64,000 bases of DNA from Algoriphagus ratkowskyi (GCF_002150505.1 NZ_MSSV01000007.1:62001-126000); one strand, 5' to 3'; shown: positions 1-9,593, numbered from the stretch's first letter. Made by a program: numbers and translations. Notes: a model not told the origin generated them from the sequence alone.

Positions 1-633
1 TTCGGTTTGCAAACGATTATCAACAACCTCGTTTCTGGTGTAATTTTAGCCTTTGAGCGCCCTATTCAGATCGGGGATGAGATTCAGGTGGGAGAAAATT
101 CCGGAACTGTGAAGGAGGTAGGAATCAGGGCCAGTAAGATTCAGGCTTATGATGGTTCAGAGATTGTAGTCCCGAATGGCGACTTGCTTTCGCAAAGCTT
201 GATTAACTGGACGCTCTCTGATAAAAAACGAAGAGTAGAATTGATTATTGGAGTTGGATATGGCTCTGACATGAAAACTGTGAAGTCTGTGCTGGAAGAA
301 GTGCTGAGCCAAGAAAGAATACTTAAAGCTCCTTCTCCAAAGGTATATATGCAAACATTCAATGATAGTTCGGTGGACTTTCGTGTATTATTCTGGGTGG
401 AAAGTATGGATATTTGGGTAGATGTACGTGCAGAGGTGATGAGTACTATTTTCGAGAAATTCGCCGAACATGAGATTGAGATCCCATTTCCAAAAAGAGA
501 CCTTTACCTTAAGTCAATACCTTCGAACTGGCAGGAAAAAATATCCAGACCAGGGGAAGATATAAGTCCTAAACAATTAGATGTTGGATCAAAGGAGCCA
601 ACAGGTATACATAAAAAATCCTCTGAAGAGTAA
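1..633 (+). CDS. MscS-family mechanosensitive channel, C-terminal part (5' end outside window)
   Basis: The reading frame is open to the left edge. The first residues (FGLQTIINNLVSG) match the end of the pore helix of MscS channels. They are followed by the beta domain (RPIQIGDEI, GTVKEVGIRAS, VPNGDLLSQSLINWT) and the alpha/beta C-terminal domain. MscS channels sit in the inner membrane and release solutes under hypo-osmotic shock. The sensing transmembrane helices must lie upstream of the window. The C-terminal tail is polar (SKEPTGIHKKSSEE), and the stop codon lies inside a hairpin that terminates the convergent cold-shock gene. Confidence 0.93.
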   Translation, partial: FGLQTIINNLVSGVILAFERPIQIGDEIQVGENSGTVKEVGIRASKIQAYDGSEIVVPNGDLLSQSLINWTLSDKKRRVELIIGVGYGSDMKTVKSVLEEVLSQERILKAPSPKVYMQTFNDSSVDFRVLFWVESMDIWVDVRAEVMSTIFEKFAEHEIEIPFPKRDLYLKSIPSNWQEKISRPGEDISPKQLDVGSKEPTGIHKKSSEE

Positions 634-646
634 ACTTCAGAGGATT
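612..646 (-). terminator. Rho-independent terminator of the cold-shock gene
   Basis: A perfect 12-bp stem (617-628 with 635-646) has a 6-nt loop. Read leftward it is followed by a run of T (complement of the A-run at 613-618). It overlaps the last codons and stop of the MscS gene, so the two convergent genes share this end. Confidence 0.8.
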
Positions 647-674
647 GATTCTCGCTAACAAAAAAAGATCTTAA

Positions 675-866
675 TTAAGCTCTTTTTACATTGACAGCAT
701 TAGGGCCTTTGTTGCCTTCTTTGATGTCATAAGTTACTTTGTCGTTCTGTGCGATCTGATCTACCAACCCGGTTGCGTGTACGAATACTTCGCTTTGAGA
801 TTCATCGTCAACGATAAATCCGAACCCTTTGGCCTCATTGTAAAATTTTACTGTTCCCGTAGACAT
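675..866 (-). CDS. Cold-shock domain protein (CspA family)
   Basis: This 63-residue protein is the full length of a single cold-shock domain. It binds single-stranded RNA or DNA through the RNP1 motif (KGFGFI, about residues 13-18) and RNP2 (VFVHAT, about 27-32), both visible. Such proteins act in the cytoplasm as RNA chaperones at low temperature or in stationary phase. The gene is monocistronic: it diverges from the SixA-like gene and ends in a strong terminator. The leader of about 85 nt is AT-rich and could carry a cold-responsive 5' UTR, but no defined element was recognised. Confidence 0.95.
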   Translation of the reverse strand: MSTGTVKFYNEAKGFGFIVDDESQSEVFVHATGLVDQIAQNDKVTYDIKEGNKGPNAVNVKRA

Positions 867-953
867 AATAATTTGTAATAAATTGTAATTGAAAGAGTGC
901 TAAAATAAATATTCAATTAAAAAAAACAAAATAATAATTCTTTTATTCCGAAA

Positions 954-1445
954 ATGAAGAAAATAATTTTGGTTAGACATGGGAAGTCTGCTTGGAACAA
1001 TTCCAATTTGACAGATCACGATAGGCCCTTAGCTACTCGAGGACTTGATGATGTACCAGAAATGGGCTTTAGATTAAAGGAAAAAGGCATAATTCCTGAT
1101 CTCATAGTTAGTTCTACAGCCATACGCGCTTCACAAACTTCCGAACTACTTGCAGAGGTACTTCATCTACCCAAATCAAAAATAGTCTATGATAAAAACC
1201 TCTACCATGCCTCTTATTCTATGATTTTGAAATGCATACAGAGACAAGATGATGCACATGAATTAATCTTCATAGTTGGGCACAACCCAGGGATGAATGA
1301 TTTTATTGATTTTTTCGGTGGCAATTTTGACAATCTCCCCACTGCTGGACAATATGGATTACTCGTTGATTCAGCACATTGGATACAGCTTAGACCCGAA
1401 AACGCAAAGTTTTGGTTTACAGATTACCCGAAAAACAAGAGCTGA
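954..1445 (+). CDS. SixA-like histidine phosphatase
   Basis: At 163 residues this is the usual size of the small SixA branch of the histidine phosphatase superfamily. The phosphate-accepting RHG motif is at residues 8-10 (VRHGKSAWN), and the second catalytic histidine is in FIVGHNPGM (about residue 110). SixA removes phosphate from histidine phosphotransfer domains or PTS proteins in E. coli. The substrate here cannot be read from context, because no phosphorelay gene is adjacent. The protein has no signal peptide and should be cytoplasmic. Confidence 0.9.
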   Translation: MKKIILVRHGKSAWNNSNLTDHDRPLATRGLDDVPEMGFRLKEKGIIPDLIVSSTAIRASQTSELLAEVLHLPKSKIVYDKNLYHASYSMILKCIQRQDDAHELIFIVGHNPGMNDFIDFFGGNFDNLPTAGQYGLLVDSAHWIQLRPENAKFWFTDYPKNKS

Positions 1446-1659
1446 AACGCTGTCAGCAGTAAAAGGGAAAAAGTAGTAAGTAGTAAATTAGTAAAAAGTA
1501 AGATGTAAAAAGTGTGCAGTCGCGGTGATCAGTATTGAATAACGCGAGCTCTCATCGCCGAAGTTTGTGTCTCCAAGATCGAATTGCTAAAACAACTGAT
1601 TGCATTCCCCGAGTATTATTTTGAGAGTTTCGCGGTGACAATTTAACCATCAGTAAAAA
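1446..1659. other. Gene-free spacer with AT-rich iterated motif
   Basis: This spacer lies between two convergent genes. At about 1465-1512 it holds several imperfect copies of AGTAGTAA / GTAAAAAGTA. The rest (1515-1640) is richer in GC, with cgcg-containing stretches. No ORF, tRNA or convincing terminator hairpin was seen. Confidence 0.35.
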
Positions 1660-2394
1660 CTAAGGCAAATCAAAATCCCGAACATCCTGAATCACTTCTT
1701 TGAATTCATTTTCATTCTGTAGCAAGTAGCTGATCTTGGCGGCCACGGATTCAGGTGTGGATAGGTCTCCATTTTCCTTGTACGTTTTGAATCGTTCGAT
1801 TTCGGGAAAATCTAATCCATCAGCTAGTCTGATTTCATGCTGCATCTCTGTGTCCACTATTCCTGGAGCTACGCTGAAAAACCTGAATTGCGAATTGGTA
1901 TTTTCTTTTGCAGCAACTTTCGTAAACATCGCTATGGCTGCCTTTGTACTGCAATATTTGCTCCAGCCTTCCATAGGCTTGGAAGCAGCACCAGAACTGA
2001 TGTTGCAGATGATTTTTTTCGCATCTAAGTCTTTGTAAGCCGCTACAAAAGCGTTAGTCAAGTACATGGGAGCCAATAAATTAATATTAACATTCTCCCT
2101 CATCATTCTCACCTGAAGGCTTCCTACTGCTTTGATCTCTCCTATCCACCCAGCATTATTGATCAGGATCACTTCTTTAAAATCCCCAGCTGGAAACAAA
2201 TCAGAAAGCTTATTCTCCAACACATCCAAATCCCCAAAATCAATACTGATTTCGCTTAATTTGGAATCTTCGAGACCAAGTATCGTTCTGGAAATCCCTA
2301 CAATTTCAAATTCATCCTTTTTCAGGTAGGTATCCAAAATGGCTCTCCCTAAGCCTTTGCTATGGCCAGTAAGTATAAGAAGTGATTTTTGCAT
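1660..2394 (-). CDS. Short-chain dehydrogenase/reductase (SDR), YueD-like
   Basis: This is a 244-residue classical SDR. The N-terminal cofactor motif TGHSKGLG spans residues 9-16, NNAG is at about 79-82, serines are at 133-134, and the catalytic YxxxK is Y147/K151. The S in TGHSKG and the overall pattern resemble the sepiapterin-reductase/benzil-reductase (YueD) subgroup, which is usually NADPH-dependent. The substrate is unknown. It starts 23 bp downstream of hslU on the same strand and may be co-transcribed with it. Confidence 0.88.
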   Translation of the reverse strand: MQKSLLILTGHSKGLGRAILDTYLKKDEFEIVGISRTILGLEDSKLSEISIDFGDLDVLENKLSDLFPAGDFKEVILINNAGWIGEIKAVGSLQVRMMRENVNINLLAPMYLTNAFVAAYKDLDAKKIICNISSGAASKPMEGWSKYCSTKAAIAMFTKVAAKENTNSQFRFFSVAPGIVDTEMQHEIRLADGLDFPEIERFKTYKENGDLSTPESVAAKISYLLQNENEFKEVIQDVRDFDLP

Positions 2395-2417
2395 TGCTAA
2401 ACTACTTAAGTTCTCAA

Positions 2418-3815
2418 TTAAAGAATATACTGGGACAAATCTCTATTTTTCACGAGAGTATTCAATCGCTCTAGTACCATTTCTTTGTTCACCATTATCT
2501 TAGAATTAGCAGTGATTGTATCCGGCACATCAAATAAGAAGTCATTAAGTAGATGACTCATCACAGTATGAAGTCTTCTTGCTCCGATATTTTCCACTTC
2601 CTGATTGATCAAAAATGCCAGTCTGGCGATCTCCTCAATTGCATCCTCAGTAAATTCAAGATAGACTTCTTCCGCCTCAAACAGCGCTTGATACTGCTTG
2701 GTAAGTGCATTTTTTGGCTCGCGCAAAATTCTAGAGAAATCCTCCTGGGTCAAACTTTGCAGCTCAACACGAATCGGGAATCTACCCTGCAATTCTGGAA
2801 TCAAATCAGATGGCTTCGCGATATGAAAAGCTCCCGCAGCAATAAAAAGTACGTGGTCTGTATTCACCACGCCGTATTTGGTATTTACCGCTGATCCTTC
2901 AACAATTGGCAATAAATCACGCTGTACACCTTCACGACTTACGTCCGGACCACCGCCATTCTTGCTGGATTTGGAAGCAATTTTATCAATCTCATCAATA
3001 AAAATAATTCCGTTATTTTCTGCCAGTTTGATTGCTTCTTCCTTCACTTCCTCAAAATCAACTAGCTTAGACATTTCCTCTTCAAGCAAGATTTTTCTTG
3101 CTTCAGAAATACTCACTTTTCGTTTTTTTACTTTTTTAGGCATCATGTTGGAAATCATATCCTGAAGTCCGGCCATGCTTGCGTCGTCCATCATTCCATT
3201 TCCAATCATCCCTACTCCCATTGAGGAGCCTGCTTTGACGCTGATTTCGATTTTGCGATCATCTAATTCTCCGTCACGAAGTTTTTCTCTAAAACGATCA
3301 CGCGTTCTCTCATTCAATTCTGCATCGCTACTTGGCTCCGAATCACCCTCCGTATCCACAGGGATAGCACGAGTGAAACCGGCACTTTTCACTGGAGGTA
3401 TCAAAATATCCAAGATAAGTTCTTCCACCGCTTCGGTAGCTTTCACTTTTACAGCCTCATTTTTCTGCTCTCTCACAAGCGCTACTGACTGCTCCACAAG
3501 GTCTCTAACCATGCTTTCCACATCACGCCCTACATAACCAACTTCGGTGAACTTGGAGGCCTCCACCTTGGTAAATGGCGCATTGGCAATTTTGGCAAGT
3601 CTTCTCGCAATTTCCGTCTTGCCGACACCGGTAGAACCTATCATCAGAATGTTGTTTGGAACTATATCCTTTTGGATCTCCGTCTTCACCATCAGGCGTC
3701 GAATTCTATTTCTCAGAGCAATCGCTACGTTACGCTTGGCATCGTTTTGCCCAATAATATATTTATCCAACTCAGCGACAATCTGTCTCGGAGTAAGTGA
3801 AATTATTTTTTCCAT
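2418..3815 (-). CDS. hslU: ATP-dependent protease ATPase subunit HslU (ClpY)
   Basis: HslU is the AAA+ unfoldase that feeds proteins into the HslV peptidase. At 465 residues it has the typical length. Visible features are the N-terminal TPRQIVAELDKYIIGQ motif, Walker A GSTGVGKT at residues 60-67, the variable acidic I-domain in the middle, Walker B IIFIDEIDKIA, and sensor/arginine regions with GRFPIRVEL. The C-terminal tail ends in SQYIL, the type that inserts into HslV to activate it. hslV is not next to it and is not found in this window, so the partner must be encoded elsewhere. It lies 108 bp downstream of lon. Confidence 0.97.
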   Translation of the reverse strand: MEKIISLTPRQIVAELDKYIIGQNDAKRNVAIALRNRIRRLMVKTEIQKDIVPNNILMIGSTGVGKTEIARRLAKIANAPFTKVEASKFTEVGYVGRDVESMVRDLVEQSVALVREQKNEAVKVKATEAVEELILDILIPPVKSAGFTRAIPVDTEGDSEPSSDAELNERTRDRFREKLRDGELDDRKIEISVKAGSSMGVGMIGNGMMDDASMAGLQDMISNMMPKKVKKRKVSISEARKILLEEEMSKLVDFEEVKEEAIKLAENNGIIFIDEIDKIASKSSKNGGGPDVSREGVQRDLLPIVEGSAVNTKYGVVNTDHVLFIAAGAFHIAKPSDLIPELQGRFPIRVELQSLTQEDFSRILREPKNALTKQYQALFEAEEVYLEFTEDAIEEIARLAFLINQEVENIGARRLHTVMSHLLNDFLFDVPDTITANSKIMVNKEMVLERLNTLVKNRDLSQYIL

Positions 3816-3923
3816 GATGTTAGGTTAAAATGTGTTCAGATCGACGTGGCCACTTGCGATCTAAACGGTTATGGTATGTTAGTTTAGGTAAAAATGCCTC
3901 CAATAGAGGGAGCATTGCTATTC

Positions 3924-6404
3924 CTACTGGTTGTCTTTTCCGTTTTCAGGTTGTAGTCTAAATTGAAGCGGGTCATCGACTTTCGTTTTCAATAAAGCGA
4001 TTTCCAATACTTCCTCCACTCTATTCACAAAATGGAATTCCACTCCCTTTACATAATGTGCATCGATTTCTTCGATATCACGTCGGTTTTTGTAGCAAAG
4101 GATAATTTCCTTGATTCCAGCTCTTTTGGCAGCTAATATCTTCTCCTTGATTCCTCCTACAGGCATCACTTTTCCTATCAGACTGATCTCACCAGTCATC
4201 GCTACTTTAGCTTTGACTTTTCTTTGTGTGAAAACAGAGGCCATAGCCGTCAGCATCGTAATACCAGCGGAAGGCCCATCTTTAGGAACTGCACCAGCAG
4301 GAACGTGAATATGTAGATCATATTGATCAAATACCCGGTGATCGATCCCCAACTTATCAGCTTTCGATTTCAAGTAAGAAAGAGCGGTTATTGCCGATTC
4401 TTTCATCACCTCTCCTAATTGCCCGGAAAGTGTAAGCTTACCTTTTCCTCTACTTAAGCTAGTTTCAATAAATAAGATTTCTCCTCCTACACTTGTCCAC
4501 GCCAGACCCGTCACCACGCCAGCAATGTTGTTATCCGTGTAAGCTTCCTTGTCGAAAATCTCCGATCCCAGTATTCTTCTTACTGCTACTGCATTGATTT
4601 TCGGATCATATTCCTCTTCCATCGCTATGGATTTAGCAATATTTCGGACCACTTTTCCTATTGCTCTTTCTAGGCTTCTTACGCCTGATTCCCTAGTGTA
4701 ATCTTCTATCAATTTAACCAAAGCACCCTTGTCAAATGAAATTTGCTTAGCTTTCAAACCATGCTCTTTTCGTTGCTTTGGCACTAAGTGACGCTTCGCA
4801 ATTTCTACCTTTTCCTCTTGCGTGTAACCAGTTACTTCGATGATTTCCATTCTATCCCGCAAAGCAGGTTGAATAGAATCCAGCGAATTTGCTGTCGCAA
4901 TGAAAAGCACTTTACTCAAGTCATATTCTACCTCCAAATAGTTATCTAAGAAGGCATTGTTTTGCTCCGGATCCAGCACTTCAAGAAAAGCTGAAGAAGG
5001 ATCGCCACGGAAATCAGAAGAAAGCTTATCAATCTCATCCAGTACATAAACTGGATTGGAGATCTTCACTTTTTTCATATTCTGGATGATCTTGCCAGGC
5101 ATCGCGCCTACGTAAGTCTTGCGATGACCACGAATCTCCGCTTCGTCATGCATCCCTCCAAGAGACATTCTTACGTATTTTCTACCCAAAGCCGCTGCTA
5201 CAGACTTTCCGAGAGAGGTTTTACCCACACCTGGAGGTCCATAAAGGCAAAGAATTGGTCCTTTCAGATCATTCTTCAGCTTCAAGACGGCAAGGTATTC
5301 TATGATTCTTTCTTTAACTTTTTCTAAGCCAAAATGATCTCCATCCAGTACCTTTTTAGCATGCTTGAGATCAAAATTATCCTGAGTAAACTCATTCCAA
5401 GGTAATTCAACCATGGTTTCAGCGTAATTCAAGGCGATCGGATATTCTGCTGCAGAAGGGTTAATTCTGAGAATTTTATCCAATTCCTTCAGAAAATGCT
5501 TATTGACCTCAGGAGGCCAATTTTTCAAAGCTCCCCGAGCGGCAAGGTCCTCCACTTCTTTTTCAGGTCCTTCATCTCCAAGCTCAACCTGAAGAACTTT
5601 CATCTGCTGACGCAGGAAATAATCTCGCTGCTGCTGATCAATATCTGTATGCACTTTCTTCTGGATCTCAGACTTCAGTTCCAGCATCTGGATATCCTTC
5701 ATCATGAATTCAAGCAAAAGCGTCGCACGCTCTACTCCATCGTTAATCTCAAGCAATCGCTGCTTTGCTTCCACCGGGGCATTGATATTGGAAGACAGAA
5801 AATGAGTTAAAAAAGGTGTATTGTCAATGTTGTCCAAGGCAACCTGAGCTTCACGGGGGATTTCAGGATTCAAATGAAGAATGCGCGTTGCAGATTCTTT
5901 CAAAGATTCTTCTAAGGCTTGAATCTTCTTGGAGCTTTTCGGAAAATTCTCTTCCAAATATTCTGCTTTAGCGATGAAATACGGATCATCCGTCACTTGC
6001 TCAGTGATTTTGAAACGCTTTTTACCTTGAATAATTATGGTAGTATTTCCGTCAGGAAGGACGATCATTTTAATAATCTTGGCGAGAGTACCTACTTGAT
6101 AGATATCTTCCCACCCTGGATCATCGATATTTGGATTGATCTGAGCGCATACTCCTATCAATTTATTTCCTTTTTGGGCTTTCTTGACCAAACGAATGGA
6201 TCGCTGTCTTCCCACAGTAATCGGGATGACAACTCCTGGAAAAAGGACCGTGTTTCTCACTGAAAGGATCGGAATTTCTTCTTCAAGAATTTCTTTTCCC
6301 GGTGTATCATCCTCTTCGTCAGTTATTAGCTGGATCAGATCTCCCTCACCGGCAAAATCACCGACCATTAAGTTTTGAAACACAGAATTTTCGAATTGGC
6401 TCAT
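3924..6404 (-). CDS. lon: Lon protease (endopeptidase La)
   Basis: Lon is a cytoplasmic ATP-dependent serine protease that degrades misfolded and regulatory proteins. The 826 residues contain the N-terminal LAN domain (IPILSVRNTVLFPGVVIP, about 45-61), a coiled linker, and an AAA+ module with Walker A GPPGVGKT at 389-396. The C-terminal protease domain has the Ser-Lys dyad at about S712 (KDGPSAG) and K755 (GGIKEK). The gene is intact. It is followed by hslU and preceded by rseP, giving a run of three proteolysis genes. No heat-shock promoter could be recognised upstream; there is a short GACAGC/GCTGTC palindrome just before the start. Confidence 0.97.
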   Translation of the reverse strand: MSQFENSVFQNLMVGDFAGEGDLIQLITDEEDDTPGKEILEEEIPILSVRNTVLFPGVVIPITVGRQRSIRLVKKAQKGNKLIGVCAQINPNIDDPGWEDIYQVGTLAKIIKMIVLPDGNTTIIIQGKKRFKITEQVTDDPYFIAKAEYLEENFPKSSKKIQALEESLKESATRILHLNPEIPREAQVALDNIDNTPFLTHFLSSNINAPVEAKQRLLEINDGVERATLLLEFMMKDIQMLELKSEIQKKVHTDIDQQQRDYFLRQQMKVLQVELGDEGPEKEVEDLAARGALKNWPPEVNKHFLKELDKILRINPSAAEYPIALNYAETMVELPWNEFTQDNFDLKHAKKVLDGDHFGLEKVKERIIEYLAVLKLKNDLKGPILCLYGPPGVGKTSLGKSVAAALGRKYVRMSLGGMHDEAEIRGHRKTYVGAMPGKIIQNMKKVKISNPVYVLDEIDKLSSDFRGDPSSAFLEVLDPEQNNAFLDNYLEVEYDLSKVLFIATANSLDSIQPALRDRMEIIEVTGYTQEEKVEIAKRHLVPKQRKEHGLKAKQISFDKGALVKLIEDYTRESGVRSLERAIGKVVRNIAKSIAMEEEYDPKINAVAVRRILGSEIFDKEAYTDNNIAGVVTGLAWTSVGGEILFIETSLSRGKGKLTLSGQLGEVMKESAITALSYLKSKADKLGIDHRVFDQYDLHIHVPAGAVPKDGPSAGITMLTAMASVFTQRKVKAKVAMTGEISLIGKVMPVGGIKEKILAAKRAGIKEIILCYKNRRDIEEIDAHYVKGVEFHFVNRVEEVLEIALLKTKVDDPLQFRLQPENGKDNQ

Positions 6405-6439
6405 ATAGACAGAATGACAGCTAGGCTGTCGGTTTTATG

Positions 6440-6479
6440 CTAAAATAAAAGAAGAACCCCCAAAATACGAAGGTTCTTC
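6440..6479 (-). terminator. Terminator downstream of rseP
   Basis: An 8-bp stem (6451-6458 with 6472-6479, GAAGAACC/GGTTCTTC) is followed, read leftward, by a T-rich run. It separates the dxr-rseP unit from lon. Confidence 0.65.
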
Positions 6480-6499
6480 CTAAAAGGTCAAGGTGTATG

Positions 6500-6530
6500 C
6501 CAAGAGACCGAAGTGGTCAGATTGGCAGTT
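6500..6530. repeat. Fragment of dispersed GACCGAAGTGGTC repeat
   Basis: This short stretch contains AGACCGAAGTGGTC flanked by GCCAA/TTGGC arms. The core string is the same as in the larger palindromic repeats near 9171, 33228, 37312 and 47061. It may be a solo core or a decayed copy. Confidence 0.35.
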
Positions 6531-6538
6531 GATAGGAA

Positions 6539-7864
6539 TTATCCCTCCCCTGTAAATAGCTTCAGTACGTCATTTCCTATTGCAAAAACCATTAGGGCAA
6601 GAAGTATAACCATTCCGACTTTCTGAGAATTCTCTAAAAATCTATCTGAAGGAGCTCTCCCAGAAATCATCTCATAGAGCAAGAAAATAACATGCCCACC
6701 ATCCAAAGCTGGAATTGGTAGCAAATTCATAAATGCTAGAATCATTGAGATCAAACCAGTAATAGTCCAGAACTTACCCCAGTTCCATGTATCTCCATAT
6801 ATCTTTGCCATTCCAATGGGACCACTTACATTTTTGGTAGAAACCTCTCCTGTGAACATCTTACCCATTGCTTTCGCATTTACGATTACAACAGTAAACG
6901 CCTTTGAAGTCCCTTTTTTAAGTGATTCAGCAAAGCCATACTTATGCTGCACCATTTCAATCATAGGTGTCACTGCGATGTCAATAGTACCTCGCTCAGT
7001 CACCGCTACCTTTTTATGAATTGTTTCATTTGAGCTTGTCACTAATTCAATATCAGTTTCTTGGCTTTTATACTTTGCCAATTCAGATTGCAATTCATCG
7101 AAGTAAGTAACTGGCTCACCATTCACCGATACAATCCTATCCTCCGTCGTGATTCCAGCTTTAGCCGCAGCACCACCCTCGTCTATTACTTTTAATTCAA
7201 ATGGATATCTAATATCCACAAAGCTATTGATCGCTTCCTGACTATTAAAAGAGTTGATAAAACCCCTTGGAATGTCAATTTTAATAATATCTCCATCACG
7301 ATCTACTGTGTAATAGCCATTTTCGCTTAGCAGAGCTGAACCAGCAGTCAGATCATTGATCGACTTATAGGGTTCCCCATTAATATCCAGAATTTTATCT
7401 CCAGTTTTCAGACCGATAGATTCGCCGATCTCCAAGGCAACTATACCATTTTCTACAACTTGATCACGTGAAAAATAAGTTTCGCCATTGTTATAAACCA
7501 AGATCACAAAGATGACAATACCAGTAACGACATTGACAATAATTCCACCAAGCATCACTATGAGGCGCTGCCAGGCTGGTTTTGATCTGAATTCCCAAGG
7601 CTGAGGTTCTCCAGACATTTGATCAGAATCCATGGATTCATCTACCATTCCGGAGATTTTGACAAATCCTCCCAATGGGATCGCTCCTATAGAATATTCC
7701 GTTTCCCCATACTGGAAACCAGCGATTTTCGGAGGGAATCCTATAGAAAATTTCTCTACTCTCATGCCAAACATCTTGGCGGTAAGCAAGTGGCCCAACT
7801 CGTGTAAACCCACTAGAATTGATAATCCTAGGAGCAACTGGCCCACCATAATTAAGGTATCCAT
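6539..7864 (-). CDS. rseP: RIP metalloprotease RseP (site-2 protease, M50)
   Basis: This is an intramembrane zinc protease that cleaves anti-sigma factors or signal-peptide remnants in the inner membrane. The zinc site HELGH starts at residue 21 within the first membrane helix. PDZ-type sequence occupies the middle (GESIGLKTGDKILDINGE, then a second copy, AGITTEDRIVSVNGEPV). The second active-site motif PALDGGHV sits in a C-terminal membrane helix. At 441 residues it is of normal length. Its start overlaps the dxr stop by one base (TAATG), so translation is probably coupled. The dxr-rseP order is common in bacteria. An ECF sigma/anti-sigma pair lies at 30310-31667, but a link to RseP is only a guess. 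Confidence 0.96.
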   Translation of the reverse strand: MDTLIMVGQLLLGLSILVGLHELGHLLTAKMFGMRVEKFSIGFPPKIAGFQYGETEYSIGAIPLGGFVKISGMVDESMDSDQMSGEPQPWEFRSKPAWQRLIVMLGGIIVNVVTGIVIFVILVYNNGETYFSRDQVVENGIVALEIGESIGLKTGDKILDINGEPYKSINDLTAGSALLSENGYYTVDRDGDIIKIDIPRGFINSFNSQEAINSFVDIRYPFELKVIDEGGAAAKAGITTEDRIVSVNGEPVTYFDELQSELAKYKSQETDIELVTSSNETIHKKVAVTERGTIDIAVTPMIEMVQHKYGFAESLKKGTSKAFTVVIVNAKAMGKMFTGEVSTKNVSGPIGMAKIYGDTWNWGKFWTITGLISMILAFMNLLPIPALDGGHVIFLLYEMISGRAPSDRFLENSQKVGMVILLALMVFAIGNDVLKLFTGEG

Positions 7865-9030
7865 TATGCTTTATTCGTTATTAGTTCTTTAGTAATTTCT
7901 CTCGCCCGCTTATCCGTCCCCACATAATCCTCCAAATTTGGCTGCGCAATAAACTCAGCTTTTTCGAGAGTTTCGCCAATCAAATCAGACATTTCTAGAA
8001 AACCGACTTCTTTATTCAAGAAAGCTGCTACCGCAATTTCATTGGCTGCATTTAACACACAAGGCGCATTACCGCCTTTTGCAAGAGCATCATAGGCCAA
8101 CTGAAGGTTTTGGAAAGTCTTTAAATCCGGCTGCTCAAAGGTCAATTGTGGGTAATTCATAAAGTTAAATCTCTCGAAATCACTTTTCAATCGATCAGGA
8201 AAGCTTAGGGCAAACTGAATTGGGATACGCATATCAGGCAATCCGAGTTGTGCTTTAATCGATCCGTCCTCAAACTGTACCATTGAATGAATGATACTCT
8301 GTGGATGTACGACTACTTCTATCTGTTCGGTTTTTAGTCCAAAAAGCCATTTCGCTTCGATCACCTCCAAACCCTTATTCATCAGAGATGCCGAGTCAAT
8401 GGTGATCTTGGCGCCCATATCCCAATTAGGATGCTTAAGTGCTTGTTCGCGAGTGACAGTTTCTAGGAAAGTTCTGTCTTTACCTCGGAAAGGCCCACCA
8501 GAGGCTGTAAGGATTATTTTCTCAATAGGATTATGAAATTCACCAATAAGGCATTGAAAAATCGCCGAATGCTCCGAATCTACTGGATAAATATTTACGC
8601 GGTTTTCCTTAGCCAAAGCGGTAATAATTTCACCTGCTACTACCAAGGTTTCCTTATTAGCTAGCGCTATCTGCTTGCCAGCTTTGATGGCATTTACAGT
8701 AGGTATAAGTCCTGAATAGCCCACTAAGGCTGTCAACACCACATCAATGGTTTCCATCTCGACTACCTGGGCAATTGCTTTCATACCCGCAAAAACCTTA
8801 ATGTCCTTTGGCTGCAAAACATCTCGTACTTGTGCATAAAGGCTCTCATTTCCGATTACCACAGCATTTGGATTGAATTCCAGTGCCTGCTCAATTAGTA
8901 AGTCTGCGTTATTTTGTGCGGTAAGAACCTCAACGATAAAGTCTTTAGGATGCTGACGAATTACCTCTAGGGTCTGAGTACCAATGCTTCCGGTACTTCC
9001 TAGGATGGCTACGCGTTTGGGTTCTGTCAT
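7864..9030 (-). CDS. dxr: 1-deoxy-D-xylulose-5-phosphate reductoisomerase
   Basis: Dxr is the second enzyme of the MEP isoprenoid pathway. It converts DXP to 2-C-methyl-D-erythritol 4-phosphate with NADPH and a divalent metal. The 388-residue protein shows the NADPH motif GSTGSIGTQTLEV (about residues 11-23), the metal/substrate region PVDSEHSAIFQCL, and SGGPFRG and PNWDMGAKITIDSASLMNKGLEVIEA with the flexible-loop residues. It is complete. It leads a two-gene unit with rseP (1-nt overlap). Confidence 0.97.
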   Translation of the reverse strand: MTEPKRVAILGSTGSIGTQTLEVIRQHPKDFIVEVLTAQNNADLLIEQALEFNPNAVVIGNESLYAQVRDVLQPKDIKVFAGMKAIAQVVEMETIDVVLTALVGYSGLIPTVNAIKAGKQIALANKETLVVAGEIITALAKENRVNIYPVDSEHSAIFQCLIGEFHNPIEKIILTASGGPFRGKDRTFLETVTREQALKHPNWDMGAKITIDSASLMNKGLEVIEAKWLFGLKTEQIEVVVHPQSIIHSMVQFEDGSIKAQLGLPDMRIPIQFALSFPDRLKSDFERFNFMNYPQLTFEQPDLKTFQNLQLAYDALAKGGNAPCVLNAANEIAVAAFLNKEVGFLEMSDLIGETLEKAEFIAQPNLEDYVGTDKRAREITKELITNKA

Positions 9031-9593
9031 TCAATTTTTGGTTGTTGAGCAAATTAAAACCCTCAAGAATAATATGGGTTTTCTCAATAGCTGACAAAAT
9101 TACAAGATGCTCCCAGTTTTCCTCTTACAAATCGACAGTTTTTGCTAAATGGCATGATAATTAATCTTATTAGCCGCAATGATTCCAGTATCCTAAATCC
9201 CTCTGATTGGGTGGCAAGAAGACCGCTGACCGAAGACCGAAGTGGTCTAAAACACAGTTAGGATCATATCAACTCATGCTTTTGACCCTTTTGTTTCAGA
9301 GAAAATTGAATATAATTGAATTGTAAACTGGACAAATATCACACCTATACAGAAATTAAAAAATGTGAAATACCCAACTGAATATTATCTCGCTCGTCAA
9401 TTGATTAATGATAATGTATATCCACTATTGCACCAATAAAAGATAAAACGCGGCTTATTAGTGAGTAAACACTCGAATTGAGATTACTTCTGTCAAAGGT
9501 CTCCCTATTGCTATCGGAAGGTCTTCCAGCCTGATAAGTAAGGAAAACAAACATCCTGGCAACATTTCAGATAATCATATAAACTATTTACCT
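9031..9593. other. Divergent intergenic region dxr / htrA
   Basis: These 563 bp contain no ORF. The left part presumably holds the dxr promoter; a TTAATTTG box (7 of 8 matches to TAnnTTTG) lies just upstream of dxr on the minus strand. The middle holds repeat copy A (9171-9314). The right part, upstream of htrA, is AT-rich and contains a short GGTCT...GGTCTTCC segment resembling the repeat core. The htrA promoter was not identified with confidence. Confidence 0.5.
9171..9314. repeat. Dispersed palindromic repeat R1, copy A
   Basis: The left end (TAGCCGCAATGATTCCAGTA) matches the left ends of copies at 37312 and 47061. The core carries AAGACCG and GACCGAAGACCGAAGTGG. A conserved tail, ATGCTTTTGA, follows. 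The right inverted end seen in copies C and D is diverged here. No coding potential. Confidence 0.7.
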
